From positions 59,026 through 123,025 of the forward strand of contig JAYWGN010000013.1 of assembly GCA_043778255.1 (NCBI GenBank): a stretch of DNA of 64,000 bases. Reading direction: 5' to 3'. Position numbers and translations under genes: made by a program. Below the pieces are notes generated by a model. The model did not search any database, was not told the origin of the DNA, and saw only the letters and a list, made by a program, of their open reading frames with translations. Positions within the stretch are counted from its first letter, which is position 1, and the number at the start of each line of letters is the position of its first letter. The DNA comes from JAYWGN01 sp043778255 (GTDB lineage: Bacteria > Bacteroidota > Bacteroidia > Chitinophagales > Chitinophagaceae). Of the stretch, positions 32,639-42,060 are shown piece after piece.

Positions 32639-32712
32639 TTAAAAATTATTAATTAATAAGTTCCCTTATAATTTTTTAAAGCGAAGCGAAAAATATTAAA
32701 AAAAAATAAACG

Positions 32713-33018
32713 ATGCTGATTTATAATGTAACAACACAACTTGATAACCTAATAGCTAATAAATGGCTACTGTGGATGCAACAACACCATATACCACAAG
32801 TAATGGCTACTGCATGCTTTGAAACTTATACAATGGCAAAATTATTAAATGTAGAGGAGGACAATGTAACCACCTATACCGTGCAATATAAGGCTACTAC
32901 TATGGAACATTACACTACTTATATTGATAAATATAGTGCTACACTAAGGGCTGAAACTATGGCCACTTGGGGCGATAAATGTATAGCTTATAGGTCGCTT
33001 ATGGAGGTTGTGAACTAA
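32713..33018 (+). CDS. DUF4286 family protein
   Basis: 101 residues. MLIYNVTTQLDNLIANKWLL is followed by MATACFETYTMAKLLNVEE and YTTYIDKYSATLRAETMATW, which matches the short Bacteroidota family DUF4286. No enzymatic motif, signal or membrane segment. Function unknown. It is 74 bp behind xth and 281 bp before the HU gene. The sequence 33019-33299 has no gene, only the HU promoter. Confidence 0.8.
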   Translation: MLIYNVTTQLDNLIANKWLLWMQQHHIPQVMATACFETYTMAKLLNVEEDNVTTYTVQYKATTMEHYTTYIDKYSATLRAETMATWGDKCIAYRSLMEVVN

Positions 33019-33259
33019 ATGTGGAAAATAAAAAAAATAATTTTTATACTTTAAAAACTATTGTATATTGCTGTAAATCCTTTGCTGTAAGCTATATTAG
33101 CTACAATTGTTTGTGGTAAAGGGTTGTAGTTAATAGTAGGGTTTTGTAAATGTTACTTTAGTATTGTTATTTAATTGTTGAAATGCTTACTGTATGGCAT
33201 TTGTAAGCAATTAGGGATAGAAATATAGAAATTATAATAATAGAATAAAAAACCTTTTA

Positions 33260-33267
33260 TATATTTG
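33260..33267 (+). promoter_or_regulatory. -7 box of the HU gene
   Basis: TATATTTG, 32 nt before the ATG. Confidence 0.5.
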
Positions 33268-33299
33268 TTTTTATTAACAAAAATTTTAAATAAATAAAC

Positions 33300-33569
33300 A
33301 TGAACAAAGCTGAATTAATCGCTGCTATTTCAGATGCTGCTGACATTACAAAAACTCAGGCAGGTGCTGCATTAGATTGTTTTACTGCAAGTGTAACCAA
33401 AACCTTGAAAAAAGGTGGTAAGGTAACTTTAGTAGGATTTGGTACTTTTAGTACTAGCAAACGTAAAGCTAGATTAGGTATTAACCCACTTACAAAAGAA
33501 AAAATTAAGATTAAAGCAAAAACTGTTGCCAAGTTTAAAGCTGGTAAGCAATTAGCTGAAAAAATGTAA
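33300..33569 (+). CDS. HU family DNA-binding protein
   Basis: 89 residues, basic. HU bends and compacts DNA as a dimer. MNKAELIAAISDAADITKTQAGAALDCF is the helical part, and GKVTLVGFGTFSTSKRKARLGINP shows the arm motif with R-x-x-R and the GxNP (Pro that intercalates). The C-terminus KTVAKFKAGKQLAEKM is standard. It has its own promoter and a terminator, so it is monocistronic. Confidence 0.95.
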   Translation: MNKAELIAAISDAADITKTQAGAALDCFTASVTKTLKKGGKVTLVGFGTFSTSKRKARLGINPLTKEKIKIKAKTVAKFKAGKQLAEKM

Positions 33570-33593
33570 TACTCAAACATTACAAATTATTTG

Positions 33594-33632
33594 CCCCCCA
33601 ATTAATTAATCTTAATTATTCGGGGGTTTTTT
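33594..33632 (+). terminator. Terminator of the HU gene
   Basis: CCCCCC ... GGGGG closing an A/T-rich stem-loop, followed by TTTTTT. Confidence 0.7.
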
Positions 33633-33634
33633 AT

Positions 33635-33642
33635 TATATTTG
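33635..33642 (+). promoter_or_regulatory. -7 box of the bTHX gene
   Basis: TATATTTG, 24 nt before the ATG at 33667. Confidence 0.5.
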
Positions 33643-33666
33643 CCATCTAATAAAAAAATATTAATT

Positions 33667-33786
33667 ATGGGAAGAGGTGATAAAAAAACTAAGAAAGGTA
33701 AAATTTTTAAAGGTTCGTTTGGTAAAAGCCGACCTGCAAAAATAGTAAGTAAGCATGTAGCACCAAAAGCTGTAATAGCCAGTTAA
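33667..33786 (+). CDS. 30S ribosomal protein bTHX (Thx)
   Basis: 39 residues, too short for a usual ORF cut-off. MGRGDKKTKKGKIFKGSFGK followed by SRPAKIVSKHVAPKAVIAS matches bTHX, a very basic peptide first seen in Thermus that sits at the top of the 30S head and is common in Bacteroidota. It has a promoter and a terminator of its own, between the HU and glycosyltransferase genes. Confidence 0.9.
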   Translation: MGRGDKKTKKGKIFKGSFGKSRPAKIVSKHVAPKAVIAS

Positions 33787-33824
33787 TATACGGTTACTTA
33801 ATTTTTTTAAAAAAAATTATTTAT

Positions 33825-33852
33825 AAAAAAGGAAATTAATTTCCTTTTTTTT
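33825..33852 (+). terminator. Terminator of the bTHX gene
   Basis: AAAAAAGGAAATTAATTTCCTTTTTT, a perfect inverted repeat with terminal T-run, 39 bp after the stop. Confidence 0.75.
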
Positions 33853-33893
33853 GTGCTACTAATTTAGTCAAATAAAAATATTGATAACATACA

Positions 33894-35021
33894 TTGGTAA
33901 TAGCTATAAATACTAGGTTTTTAATTACAAATAGCCTTGAGGGATATGGTAATTATATACTCCAATTATTTACTAGGGTTGCAACGTTGCAACCCCAACA
34001 TCAATTTTACTTTATACTCGATAGGCCTTATGAAAGCACAGTGGTACTGAGTAGCAATATACACTTAGTAGTAGTACCACCTAAAGCTAGACACCCTATA
34101 TTGTGGCATTATTGGTACAATGTAAAAATACCCTTATTGCTCAAAAAATTAAGGGCTTCACTATTTATAAGCCCCGATGGATTTTGTAGCCTTACTACCA
34201 AAGTACCTCAAATTACCATTATACACGACTTGGCTTTTTTGCAATATCCTAAGGCAATAAAAAAAAGTCATTTATATTATTACAATACATTTACTCCAAA
34301 ATTTATAAAAAAAAGCAAGGTAATTATTACGGTATCGGAGTATAGTAAAATGGCAATAATTGAGAAGTATGGAACTGAAAATAACCAAATAAATATTGTA
34401 TATAACGCTGCCGATAAAGTATATAAACCATTACCTTGGCAAGAGCATTTTGCTGTGAAACAGCAGTACACCAATGGTAACGAATACTTTGTATGTGTAT
34501 GTAGCATACACCCACGGAAAAATATAATTAGTTTATTAAAAGCATTTTCAATATTTAAAAAATGGCAAAAAACCAATCATCAATTAGTGCTTATTGGGCG
34601 GCTAGCTTGGAAAAATAATGCATTTACCCAACTACTACAAACCTATAAATATAAAGACGATGTAATACTACTAGGGCACTTACAACCTGCTGCCATAGCA
34701 CCTTTGGTAGCTGCTAGTTACTGTGCTATATACCCTAGCTTATACGAGGGCTTTGGTGTGCCAATATTGGAAGCAATGCAATGCCAAGTACCTATAATTA
34801 CAAGTAACTGTACGGGTATGCTAGAGGCTGGTGGTAATGCTGCATTATATGCCAACCCCAATGATGTTGAAGATATAGCAGCAAAAATGCAACAAATTTA
34901 TAAAGATGAAACTTTGCGAAATGAACATATACAGAAAGGTATAGCACATGTTGAAAACTTTAGTTGGGATGCATCGGCATTAAAAATGTGTACCATAATT
35001 AATGAAACTATAAAAATCTAA
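33894..35021 (+). CDS. Glycosyltransferase family 4 (GT-B fold)
   Basis: 375 residues. N-terminal acceptor domain (MVIAINTRFLITNSLEGYGNYI), then IIHDLAFLQYPK, VITVSEYSKMAIIEKYG, and the C-terminal nucleotide-sugar domain with YPSLYEGFGVPILEAMQCQVPIITSN, the E(x7)E motif of GT4 enzymes. It probably adds a sugar to a surface polysaccharide or glycolipid; the donor and acceptor cannot be told. The start is TTG 33894, chosen because no ATG precedes the conserved AINTRF. It is 35 bp before gldC. Confidence 0.9.
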   Translation: MVIAINTRFLITNSLEGYGNYILQLFTRVATLQPQHQFYFILDRPYESTVVLSSNIHLVVVPPKARHPILWHYWYNVKIPLLLKKLRASLFISPDGFCSLTTKVPQITIIHDLAFLQYPKAIKKSHLYYYNTFTPKFIKKSKVIITVSEYSKMAIIEKYGTENNQINIVYNAADKVYKPLPWQEHFAVKQQYTNGNEYFVCVCSIHPRKNIISLLKAFSIFKKWQKTNHQLVLIGRLAWKNNAFTQLLQTYKYKDDVILLGHLQPAAIAPLVAASYCAIYPSLYEGFGVPILEAMQCQVPIITSNCTGMLEAGGNAALYANPNDVEDIAAKMQQIYKDETLRNEHIQKGIAHVENFSWDASALKMCTIINETIKI

Positions 35022-35056
35022 AACGAAAATATAAATTAAAATTACTAATAAAAAAT

Positions 35057-35395
35057 ATGCAACAAAATACTATAACTATAAAGGTAAACCTTGATGAAAC
35101 TAAAATGCCAGAAGCAATATATTGGAATGCTAGTGGCAGTACAGCCGATGAAGAACAACTTGCTAAAGGCTTACTACTAGGGCTTTGGGATGGTACTGAT
35201 AAAAGTAGCCCACGTATTGACCTTTGGACAAAAGATATGATGGTTGATGAAATGACAGATTTTTTTTATCAAACATTTATGGGTATGGCTAATACCTACC
35301 AAAAAGCTACCAACAATGTAGAACTTAGCAATGATATAAAAACATTTGCAAAAACATTTTACCAAAAATTTAGAGAACAGGAGTTGAAAAAGTAA
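35057..35395 (+). CDS. gldC: Gliding motility protein GldC
   Basis: 112 residues. ITIKVNLDETKMPEAIYWNASG, then GLWDGTDKSSPRIDLWTKDMMVDEMTDFFYQT and KTFYQKFREQELKK match GldC. It is a cytoplasmic protein linked to the gliding and T9SS genes of Bacteroidota, though its biochemical job is not settled. T9SS-tailed proteins elsewhere in the window are consistent with a functioning system. Follows the glycosyltransferase after 35 bp and is convergent with the secreted protein at 35560. Confidence 0.92.
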   Translation: MQQNTITIKVNLDETKMPEAIYWNASGSTADEEQLAKGLLLGLWDGTDKSSPRIDLWTKDMMVDEMTDFFYQTFMGMANTYQKATNNVELSNDIKTFAKTFYQKFREQELKK

Positions 35396-35463
35396 GGGGA
35401 TTGGAAAATGTTTAATAATTTTTTATTTCTCACAACTGAACAGAAAAGTACAATATTTTATTT

Positions 35464-35541
35464 TTATTTTTTAAAATTTTTTTGGTTTTTTTTTATTTCC
35501 ACAAAGGAACAGAGGACACAAAGGGTTATTATTTTTTTCAT
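35464..35541 (-). repeat. Orphan signal-peptide repeat (copy O1)
   Basis: Starts ATG 35541 and reads MKKIITLCVLCSFVEIKK, then a lysine/asparagine-rich tail and stop. It repeats the signal-peptide sequence of the gene at 35560-37959, and lies just beyond that gene's stop. No gene follows, so it is a displaced copy rather than a functional ORF. Confidence 0.6.
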
Positions 35542-35559
35542 TATTATTCATTTAAAATT

Positions 35560-37959
35560 TTAGTCAAACAACCCACTTACATACCCTGCCACTTTATCGG
35601 GTATTGTAAAGCCGTTATTTAGTGTAGTAGTTAAGCCGTTGTTGGTTATAGCTTCTTTTACGGCAGCTTTTACATTGCTATAAAATTTTGAAATATCGCT
35701 TTCGGTTATTGTAGGTTTTTGCACTAAATCTTTTTGTGGAATTTTTGTTAGCGGCACTATATCATCATCTTGGGCAGCATCGTACAATTTTTGTTTACGC
35801 TTTAATTCCGCTTTTGCAAATGCCTCTTCGGCATCTAATGTTGCATCTAATTTTTCGGCTGCTTCTCTAAATTTTTTCCAACGTTTTTCATTTTTGGTTA
35901 GTTGTTCATTGCAGTTTTTACTGCTGTTAGCATGTATCAATTCTTTGGTTGCTTTTTGGGCTGCTTTACGTTGTGCTTGTTTTTGTTTATCGGTTTGTAT
36001 AGGGGTTAAGGGTACAATATCATCGTCCCAATTATTATTTACTGCTGATGGTTTTGGTGGTATTTCTGAAAGTGGTTGTACATCATCGTCATCATCATCT
36101 GCGGTAGCATTTGTATTGCCTAATGCAGGCTCTGCACCTGTTGGGCTTGCATTTATGTGTGGGTCGTTATTAACACCTGCATTGCCAACAGTATTGCCAT
36201 TGGTAGAAAAAGATGCTGTCATATTTGGCATTGGGGTAGCCCCATTTGGTGTAATGCCATAATCGTTTGCAGCACCAAAACCATTGCTACCATTGGTTAT
36301 TGAGCCAAAGCCTGATGGCACAGTAAAAACAATTGGGCAATCTAACTTTGGTATTTCGGGCATTGGTAAATTATATTCAGGCACATCTTGCACTTGGCCA
36401 CCACCCTTTGCACAATCCATTGGGCCGGGGTGGTAAAATTTCCAATACAACGAAAATGCATCTACATTGGAGCCATACTCTTTTATTAAACCGTAGGCAT
36501 CGGCTTCGGCATGGTCTTTTGTAATTGCGGTGCTTTGTAAAAGTGTCCACGTAACCATTGCATTGTAATAAAACCGATACTCTTCTTCTAACTCTTCTAC
36601 AAATGCAAGTAGTTTTGGGTTATACATTTGTATTCTATTGGTATTTTCGGGGTCAATAATATCTTTCATTTCGGGGCATTTCATTTTTTGGGTTGTTTTA
36701 AAATCTCCCCTTTCCACCCACTTTTTTAACTCCTGTAAACCTTCTAATTTTTTATCCCAATTGTCTTTTTTTTCTTTTGCAAAAGCAGTAGAAATTGTTG
36801 CCGTTACTCTGTTTGCCATAAGCATTACATTACCATTTGCTGTACCCATTTTTATTGCTGTTTTCATTATTTGAGATGGGTCGTTCATTGTAGCATCGGA
36901 TAATTTATCTTTTGCTTTTTGTAACTCATTTACTTTTTTAGCAAATGCTGTTCTCATTTTTTGGTCGCTACCAAAATCGGCAAAAAATTGCAAATGGTAA
37001 TCAAGGTTATTTTGTGTTGGCACAAATGTTTTACGCCAACCTTTTGGAAAATATTCGTAAACGGATATTTTTTTTTTAATATCCTCCCAACTCATTGTTG
37101 AGATAAAATTTGTAAAATTTTCTCCTCCATTGTTCTTTTTTATTTTATCTACCATAGCTGTGCCATTGTGTTTTTGGGCAATTTCTATTTGCTTTTTTGC
37201 CTCGGTAGTTTTACCTTCTTTTTCTAACACTACTGCAATTACAGCCCTGCTTTGAGGGTGCTTTGGGTTTGCCATTACACTGCCAAAGGCATACTGGTAG
37301 GCTTTTTCAGCATCGCCAAGGGCAAGCCAAGCAAAAGCAAGGTTGTTTAAAATACTGCTATTAAAAGGGTTTTCTTTTTGTAATTTTTGCAAAAATGGTA
37401 TGGCCTGCTCAGGGTAGCCATATTGTGTAAGTAGTGCTGCTACATTATTTATTGCTACAGCATTTATAGGGTTTTGTTGTGCAGCTTTTAGGGCTAATAA
37501 TAATGCAGTATGTTGCTGTGCCGATAGCATAGCAGTAGTTGATGCATCTAGCAAAGCAGTAGGCGTAGTTGCCACTTGCATTGCTTTTTTTGCCATAGCA
37601 ATTTGTTTAGCATCGCCTTTGGCTAATAGTTTTGTGTATAGATTATTTATGGCTGCAGTAGCTTCTGCATTGCTATAATTATTTTTTATGCTTGCAATTT
37701 TTGCAGCATTTTTTGCTGGTATTAATTGTGAATTTTTGGTAAATAACTCTTCTCCATTTGCAGCACTTTGTGTGGATGGTTTATTTATGTTAGCACCCAT
37801 TACTTCCTTTACCATTTTCATTTCTTCTTTACTCATACCTGCCTGTTTCATTATTGCCTTCATATCGTCTGCTGTTGTTGCTTTTGGAGTTTTAGGTTTT
37901 TGTGCTTGTAGGTTTCCCACAAAGGCACAAAGCAAACAAAGGGTTATTATTTTTTTCAT
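35560..37959 (-). CDS. Large secreted TPR-containing protein, function unknown
   Basis: 799 residues. Signal peptide MKKIITLCLLCAFVGNLQAQ. Residues 20-95 are Met/Lys-rich. About 140-260: TPR-like helical repeats (NPINAVAINNVAALLTQYGYPEQAIPFL, NPFNSSILNNLAFAWLALGDAEKAYQYA, NPKHPQSRAVIAVVLEKEGKTTEAKK). The rest is helical with an acidic stretch ADDDDDDVQPLSEIP near 610 and a lysine-rich coil near 680-720. No known catalytic domain and no T9SS tail. Three orphan copies of its signal-peptide sequence surround the gene. It is part of the secreted gene run 35.5-45.2 kb. Confidence 0.75.
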   Translation of the reverse strand: MKKIITLCLLCAFVGNLQAQKPKTPKATTADDMKAIMKQAGMSKEEMKMVKEVMGANINKPSTQSAANGEELFTKNSQLIPAKNAAKIASIKNNYSNAEATAAINNLYTKLLAKGDAKQIAMAKKAMQVATTPTALLDASTTAMLSAQQHTALLLALKAAQQNPINAVAINNVAALLTQYGYPEQAIPFLQKLQKENPFNSSILNNLAFAWLALGDAEKAYQYAFGSVMANPKHPQSRAVIAVVLEKEGKTTEAKKQIEIAQKHNGTAMVDKIKKNNGGENFTNFISTMSWEDIKKKISVYEYFPKGWRKTFVPTQNNLDYHLQFFADFGSDQKMRTAFAKKVNELQKAKDKLSDATMNDPSQIMKTAIKMGTANGNVMLMANRVTATISTAFAKEKKDNWDKKLEGLQELKKWVERGDFKTTQKMKCPEMKDIIDPENTNRIQMYNPKLLAFVEELEEEYRFYYNAMVTWTLLQSTAITKDHAEADAYGLIKEYGSNVDAFSLYWKFYHPGPMDCAKGGGQVQDVPEYNLPMPEIPKLDCPIVFTVPSGFGSITNGSNGFGAANDYGITPNGATPMPNMTASFSTNGNTVGNAGVNNDPHINASPTGAEPALGNTNATADDDDDDVQPLSEIPPKPSAVNNNWDDDIVPLTPIQTDKQKQAQRKAAQKATKELIHANSSKNCNEQLTKNEKRWKKFREAAEKLDATLDAEEAFAKAELKRKQKLYDAAQDDDIVPLTKIPQKDLVQKPTITESDISKFYSNVKAAVKEAITNNGLTTTLNNGFTIPDKVAGYVSGLFD

Positions 37960-38003
37960 TTTTGGTGTTAATTAAATAGATAAATTATTTGTCTTAGACT
38001 TGA

Positions 38004-38141
38004 TTTCCTGTAAAGGCACAAAGCACACAAAGAGTCAGTATTTTTTTTATTTTTGATATTAATTAAATAGTTAAATTATTTATCTTAGACTTAATTTCCC
38101 ACAAAGGCACAAAGCACACAAAGGGTTAGTATTTTTTTCAT
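38004..38141 (-). repeat. Two further orphan signal-peptide repeats (copies O2 and O3)
   Basis: O2 starts at ATG 38141 and encodes MKKILTLCVLCAFVGN then stop (38091-38141). O3 (about 38004-38052) is similar (KKILTLCVLCAFTGN) but its start is ATA. Together with the real signal peptide of the 37959 gene they form three units of about 91 bp, each followed by TTAATTAAATAG and a TTATTT-CTTAGACTT segment. Confidence 0.75.
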
Positions 38142-38149
38142 AATTTTTA

Positions 38150-39493
38150 TTATTTGTTAGCTGCTACTGTAGTATAAGTTTGTATAGTTTTTACAGTACC
38201 AATAGGGCTAATTTTTCGTACACTTAAAACTTTATTTATGTAACGGAGAGTGTTTAAATCGTAGGTTGTAAAATATATATCATCGCCATCTTGCACCATA
38301 TCATTTGCTAAACCGCTAATGGTTGCGGTGGTTATAGCACCATCTATTTCTTTATCACAATCTACGCCACCACAAATATTTTGGTTCCAACATTTCATTT
38401 CATTTGTGCCAGCTAAAAGGGTTATTGTTTTGCCTTTTATTTTTGCAAAACGTTTTGCTGTGCCACTAAAAACAATAATCTCATCTTTACTATTTACAAA
38501 AATTTTATCTATGCCCGGTATTTTTGCTTTGCTTACATCTCCCATTACCCAACGCAGCTTTGCCCCACCTGCAGCCTCTCCTGATTTTTCGTATGGGTCG
38601 GGGGTTCCTGCAATTTTTACCAATCCTTCGTTTGGCGTTATTTTGTAAATGTATTGGCCACCTGTATAAATATTACCTGCTGCATCTATATCAAAATCCC
38701 AATTTTTATGGAGAACAAATACGTCGCCATTTTTATCTTTTGGGGTTGTTAATACTCCTTCTGCTGTTAGCTTTCGTAGTATTACAAGGCTATTGGTTAC
38801 ATTAATTGCAGCGTTGTTAATTTTACCTGTGTAATCTGTTATTTTGGTTTTTTCGCTGTTGTATATTTCGGTAAAATAAATGTTGCCATCTTTTAAAATT
38901 TTCATTTTTTGTATCTCTTCCATTTTACCATTTGCACCTGTGCCATCGGTAATTTCCCACTTTGTATTTTGCCCACCTGCTACAAACTCTACCTTGCCTG
39001 TGTTTGTTAGCCGACTGATAGATGTAAAACGTTGTGTAGTATTTATAAAATAAATATTGTTTGCTGCATCCATAACGGGCAATATATCTTTTTTCATTAA
39101 ACCTTTATTGGCTTCGTTGGAGTAGTATAAAAAAGTTTCGCCTTGTTGGGTGGTTTTATAAATATCGAGTGCATTATACTTTCGGTATAAATCGTATATG
39201 CCATAGCGGTTGCCTGCAGCATCTTTATAAGGGCCCCAAGTAATTGGCGTTGGGTAAGGCGTTGTGCTATTAAAGCCTACAATAGTTTGCGAAAGTATTT
39301 TGCTACTATTGCCATTACTAGAGTTGGGTTGGTTATTTTCATTTTGGGTAGATGTATTGCTGCCACTGCTTTTTGTTGCATTGGTTGCAGCATTATTTAC
39401 TTTGTCTTTTATTTTTTTAAAAAGTTGTGCTTGTATGTTTCCTACAAAGGCATTCGCCAAGGTAAACACACAAAGGGTTATTAGTTTTTTCAT
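38150..39493 (-). CDS. Secreted NHL-type beta-propeller protein
   Basis: 447 residues. Signal peptide MKKLITLCVFTLANAFVGNIQAQ, then an Asn/Ser-rich linker to about 75 and repeated propeller blades (DAANNIYFINTTQRFTSISRL, KILKDGNIYFTEI, DIDAAGNIYTGGQYIYKIT) as in NHL-repeat proteins. The region AGTNEMKCWNQNICGG and DGAITTATISGLANDMVQD is shared with the protein encoded at 39504, so the two are paralogues. No enzymatic motif is visible. Function unknown; NHL propellers usually bind partners. It is 10 bp behind the 39504 gene. Confidence 0.75.
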   Translation of the reverse strand: MKKLITLCVFTLANAFVGNIQAQLFKKIKDKVNNAATNATKSSGSNTSTQNENNQPNSSNGNSSKILSQTIVGFNSTTPYPTPITWGPYKDAAGNRYGIYDLYRKYNALDIYKTTQQGETFLYYSNEANKGLMKKDILPVMDAANNIYFINTTQRFTSISRLTNTGKVEFVAGGQNTKWEITDGTGANGKMEEIQKMKILKDGNIYFTEIYNSEKTKITDYTGKINNAAINVTNSLVILRKLTAEGVLTTPKDKNGDVFVLHKNWDFDIDAAGNIYTGGQYIYKITPNEGLVKIAGTPDPYEKSGEAAGGAKLRWVMGDVSKAKIPGIDKIFVNSKDEIIVFSGTAKRFAKIKGKTITLLAGTNEMKCWNQNICGGVDCDKEIDGAITTATISGLANDMVQDGDDIYFTTYDLNTLRYINKVLSVRKISPIGTVKTIQTYTTVAANK

Positions 39494-39503
39494 AATTTAA
39501 TTT

Positions 39504-40610
39504 TTAATTAAAGCTTTCTTTTTCGCCATTATTATAAATAGTAGTTACCAAACCTGTTGGCGTAATTTTTCTAATTTTTGTAACGCCATTTGCTTTGGTA
39601 TTTACATCTAACACAATTAAATTCCAATTACTATCAAAAGCCATAGCAACAATGCCGCTAAATAATGCAACGTTTGCTGCACCATCTTTATAGCCTTGTT
39701 TTGCTGCACCACATATTACCTGTAAGTGGCAACTCATATCATTATTACCTGCAAAATTGGATACTTTTCCATTTTGTACTTTTAGTATTCTAAGTACAGG
39801 ATTATCTAAAAAAAGTATTTCTCCATTTTTGCCACGGCACAATAAATTGGCACTTTCAAACTCGGCTTTTGAAGTATCACCCATTATAAATTTAATATAG
39901 TAAGGAGGTTTTTTGGCTAATGATTCATACGCTTTTTTTGGCAACCCTGCCAATACGGTACGGCTTGTTTCTTCATTTTTTCTTAGGGCATATTTATCGC
40001 CAAAATAAAAACTACCATCGTCATTTGCTAATACATCGGTTACTTCGTGAAACCATTTTGGTTTATTTGTTTTAGAACTTTTAGCCGTTTTTACATTCAA
40101 TTGTTTATCAATAGTACGTACAACACAATTCCATTTTTTATCTTTTAAAACAGTATCTTCTTCAGCCAATTTTGGGTATGCACTACTTATATATAACGTT
40201 CCATCGCCACTAATACTTATACAATTTATGAATGTAAAACCTGCTGCAGCACCCTTGCCATCAACTGGTTTATCTCTATCGTTATTTTTATTACCCACAT
40301 AGTTGCTTATAATTTTATTAGGAGTAAGTTTTAATATTTTATTTTCCATACGCCCAATAAAATAAATATTATCTTCTTTGTCAATTGCCATTTGCCTAAA
40401 CTCCAACCTATCCGTTTTGTTTTTACTATTGTCATAATAAAGCGAAACCTCACCTGTAGGGGTTACTTTGTATAAATTAAATTCTTCGCCAATAAACATA
40501 TTATTTTCACTATCTATTACCATACATTTTGGTCTATATATTTTTGGAGATTGTGCAGCTATATCTCCTACAAAGGCACAAAGGACACAAAGGGCAATTA
40601 GTTTTTTCAT
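39504..40610 (-). CDS. Secreted NHL-type beta-propeller protein, paralogue
   Basis: 368 residues. Signal peptide MKKLIALCVLCAFVGDIAAQ. Propeller blades such as KCMVIDSENNMFIGEEFNLYKVT, QMAIDKEDNIYFIGRMENKILKLT and SISGDGTLYISS, and the C-terminal AGNNDMSCHLQVICGA...DGAANVALFSGIVAMAFD resemble the 38150 gene product. It lacks the Asn/Ser-rich linker of that protein. The start shares one base with the stop of the upstream gene (TAATG), so they are translationally coupled. It shows the same repeated signal-peptide code as its neighbours. Confidence 0.75.
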   Translation of the reverse strand: MKKLIALCVLCAFVGDIAAQSPKIYRPKCMVIDSENNMFIGEEFNLYKVTPTGEVSLYYDNSKNKTDRLEFRQMAIDKEDNIYFIGRMENKILKLTPNKIISNYVGNKNNDRDKPVDGKGAAAGFTFINCISISGDGTLYISSAYPKLAEEDTVLKDKKWNCVVRTIDKQLNVKTAKSSKTNKPKWFHEVTDVLANDDGSFYFGDKYALRKNEETSRTVLAGLPKKAYESLAKKPPYYIKFIMGDTSKAEFESANLLCRGKNGEILFLDNPVLRILKVQNGKVSNFAGNNDMSCHLQVICGAAKQGYKDGAANVALFSGIVAMAFDSNWNLIVLDVNTKANGVTKIRKITPTGLVTTIYNNGEKESFN

Positions 40611-41830
40611 TATTTTATTTTATTGATTTGTGCTCCTCCAATAAAAAATATTTTTGCTTCTTCAAGTTTATCGGCGTAAGCACTATAAAAAGATTCTTGT
40701 CTTACTCTACCATCTTCATATTTCAAAAAAATGGTGTAGTCTTTAATTTCGTAATTGCCATTGCCTGGCTTGGCCATAACCTCATTTGTAGCTTTATCAA
40801 ATAGGTAAGTGTTAAAAATTCCTTCGTCTATAAAAGTACCATTATTATTTAGCACTATAACAGGCTTATCGCCATAAGGCAATGATTGAATTGAAGGGTC
40901 TTGAGCATTGGCAAAGCTTGTTAAGGATACTTGCAGTTTTTGACCGTTTACTTTAGCACACCTAAAATAAACTTTACCATCTATATCTAACTGGTTTGGC
41001 TTTACCAATTTTAGTTTATCACCATTTAAAGTATTTACTGTTTTTTTATTTGTACCATTACTACCATTAAAGCTATAGTTACCTACAGATAATATTGTTT
41101 CATTACTTGTACTATAATTAAATAATCCTTTTCGGGGGATTACGCAAAGTGATTTCCCATCGCTAAAAAACACTCTTTCAAACCACATCATTTTACTATT
41201 CATATCTAAACTATAATTAAGCCACAGTCCGGCTATATCATTATCGCTTAATCTTACACCAATGCTACTCTTGTTTGTAGTATTGTTTTGTGGCTTAGTA
41301 GTTGTAGTAACAATTGCTTTTGTTTTAGTTAATTTTATAGAATTAAAAAAGGCATCTAACTCCGTTATTAAATTTTGTGCATTAGATACTACTAAAATCG
41401 TAGTAGCAATATTATCTTTTTTTGCAGTGGTTACAATTGCCATACTAGTACCACTATTAAATTCGAAATTAGCAGCACCACTAAGGGTTTTCCAACCAGT
41501 AATTTCATCGCCTTTATCCATTTGTGGAGTAGCAGTTACACCCAATTGTTTAACAGCAAAGGTTTGCCAATCCTCATCAAAATCGTTTTGTAAAGTGCCT
41601 TTACTTTCTGTTTGTGTGTATAAACTTAGTATGCAGTAAGTGCCATTTTTATTATCGGATTTGGTGTAAGTACGCATTCCTTTTTTATCTTCTTTAGCAA
41701 AACCTTTTGGTTCGGTGTAGGTAAATACGTCAAAGGTGGTTTGGGCAGTTAAGTTTGTTATAAAGAAACAAAGGATACAAATGTTAAATAACTTTTGAAT
41801 ATCAACAATCGCAGTAAGCGTATAAAGCAT
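40610..41830 (-). CDS. Secreted protein of unknown function
   Basis: 406 residues from ATG 41830. The frame is open for another 43 codons upstream, but only from 41830 does a signal-peptide-like start (KLFNICILCFFITNLTAQ) lie near the N-terminus. N-terminal half: GAANFEFNSGTSMAIVTTAK and a hydrophobic beta-strand domain; C-terminal half: GLWLNYSLDMNSKMMWFERVFF, GNYSFNG, and FLKYEDGRVRQESFYSAY, an all-beta pattern. I do not recognise a family. First gene of a coupled unit with the NHL-type genes at 39504 and 38150. Confidence 0.65.
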   Translation of the reverse strand: MLYTLTAIVDIQKLFNICILCFFITNLTAQTTFDVFTYTEPKGFAKEDKKGMRTYTKSDNKNGTYCILSLYTQTESKGTLQNDFDEDWQTFAVKQLGVTATPQMDKGDEITGWKTLSGAANFEFNSGTSMAIVTTAKKDNIATTILVVSNAQNLITELDAFFNSIKLTKTKAIVTTTTKPQNNTTNKSSIGVRLSDNDIAGLWLNYSLDMNSKMMWFERVFFSDGKSLCVIPRKGLFNYSTSNETILSVGNYSFNGSNGTNKKTVNTLNGDKLKLVKPNQLDIDGKVYFRCAKVNGQKLQVSLTSFANAQDPSIQSLPYGDKPVIVLNNNGTFIDEGIFNTYLFDKATNEVMAKPGNGNYEIKDYTIFLKYEDGRVRQESFYSAYADKLEEAKIFFIGGAQINKIK

Positions 41831-42060
41831 TTGTATTTTTTTTATTTGAATTAATAGAAAGGCTATGTCCAACAGATAAGTACAATAAAAGTTACTTTTT
41901 TCATGATACTGTAAAAATGCAATTAAAATGATTAAAAAACAATGAGCCTTTTGTACCATAAGAACAATATCCAGATGAGTTCATGTGTTATTGTGTTATT
42001 GAATGAATTAAGTAATGAAGAAATTAAATTGATGATATTTTTGTAACGGCTATTTTACAA

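Noticed and set aside
41831..41959. Longer start for the secreted protein at 40610
   Set aside because: The upstream residues are not conserved-looking and place the export signal too far from the N-terminus.
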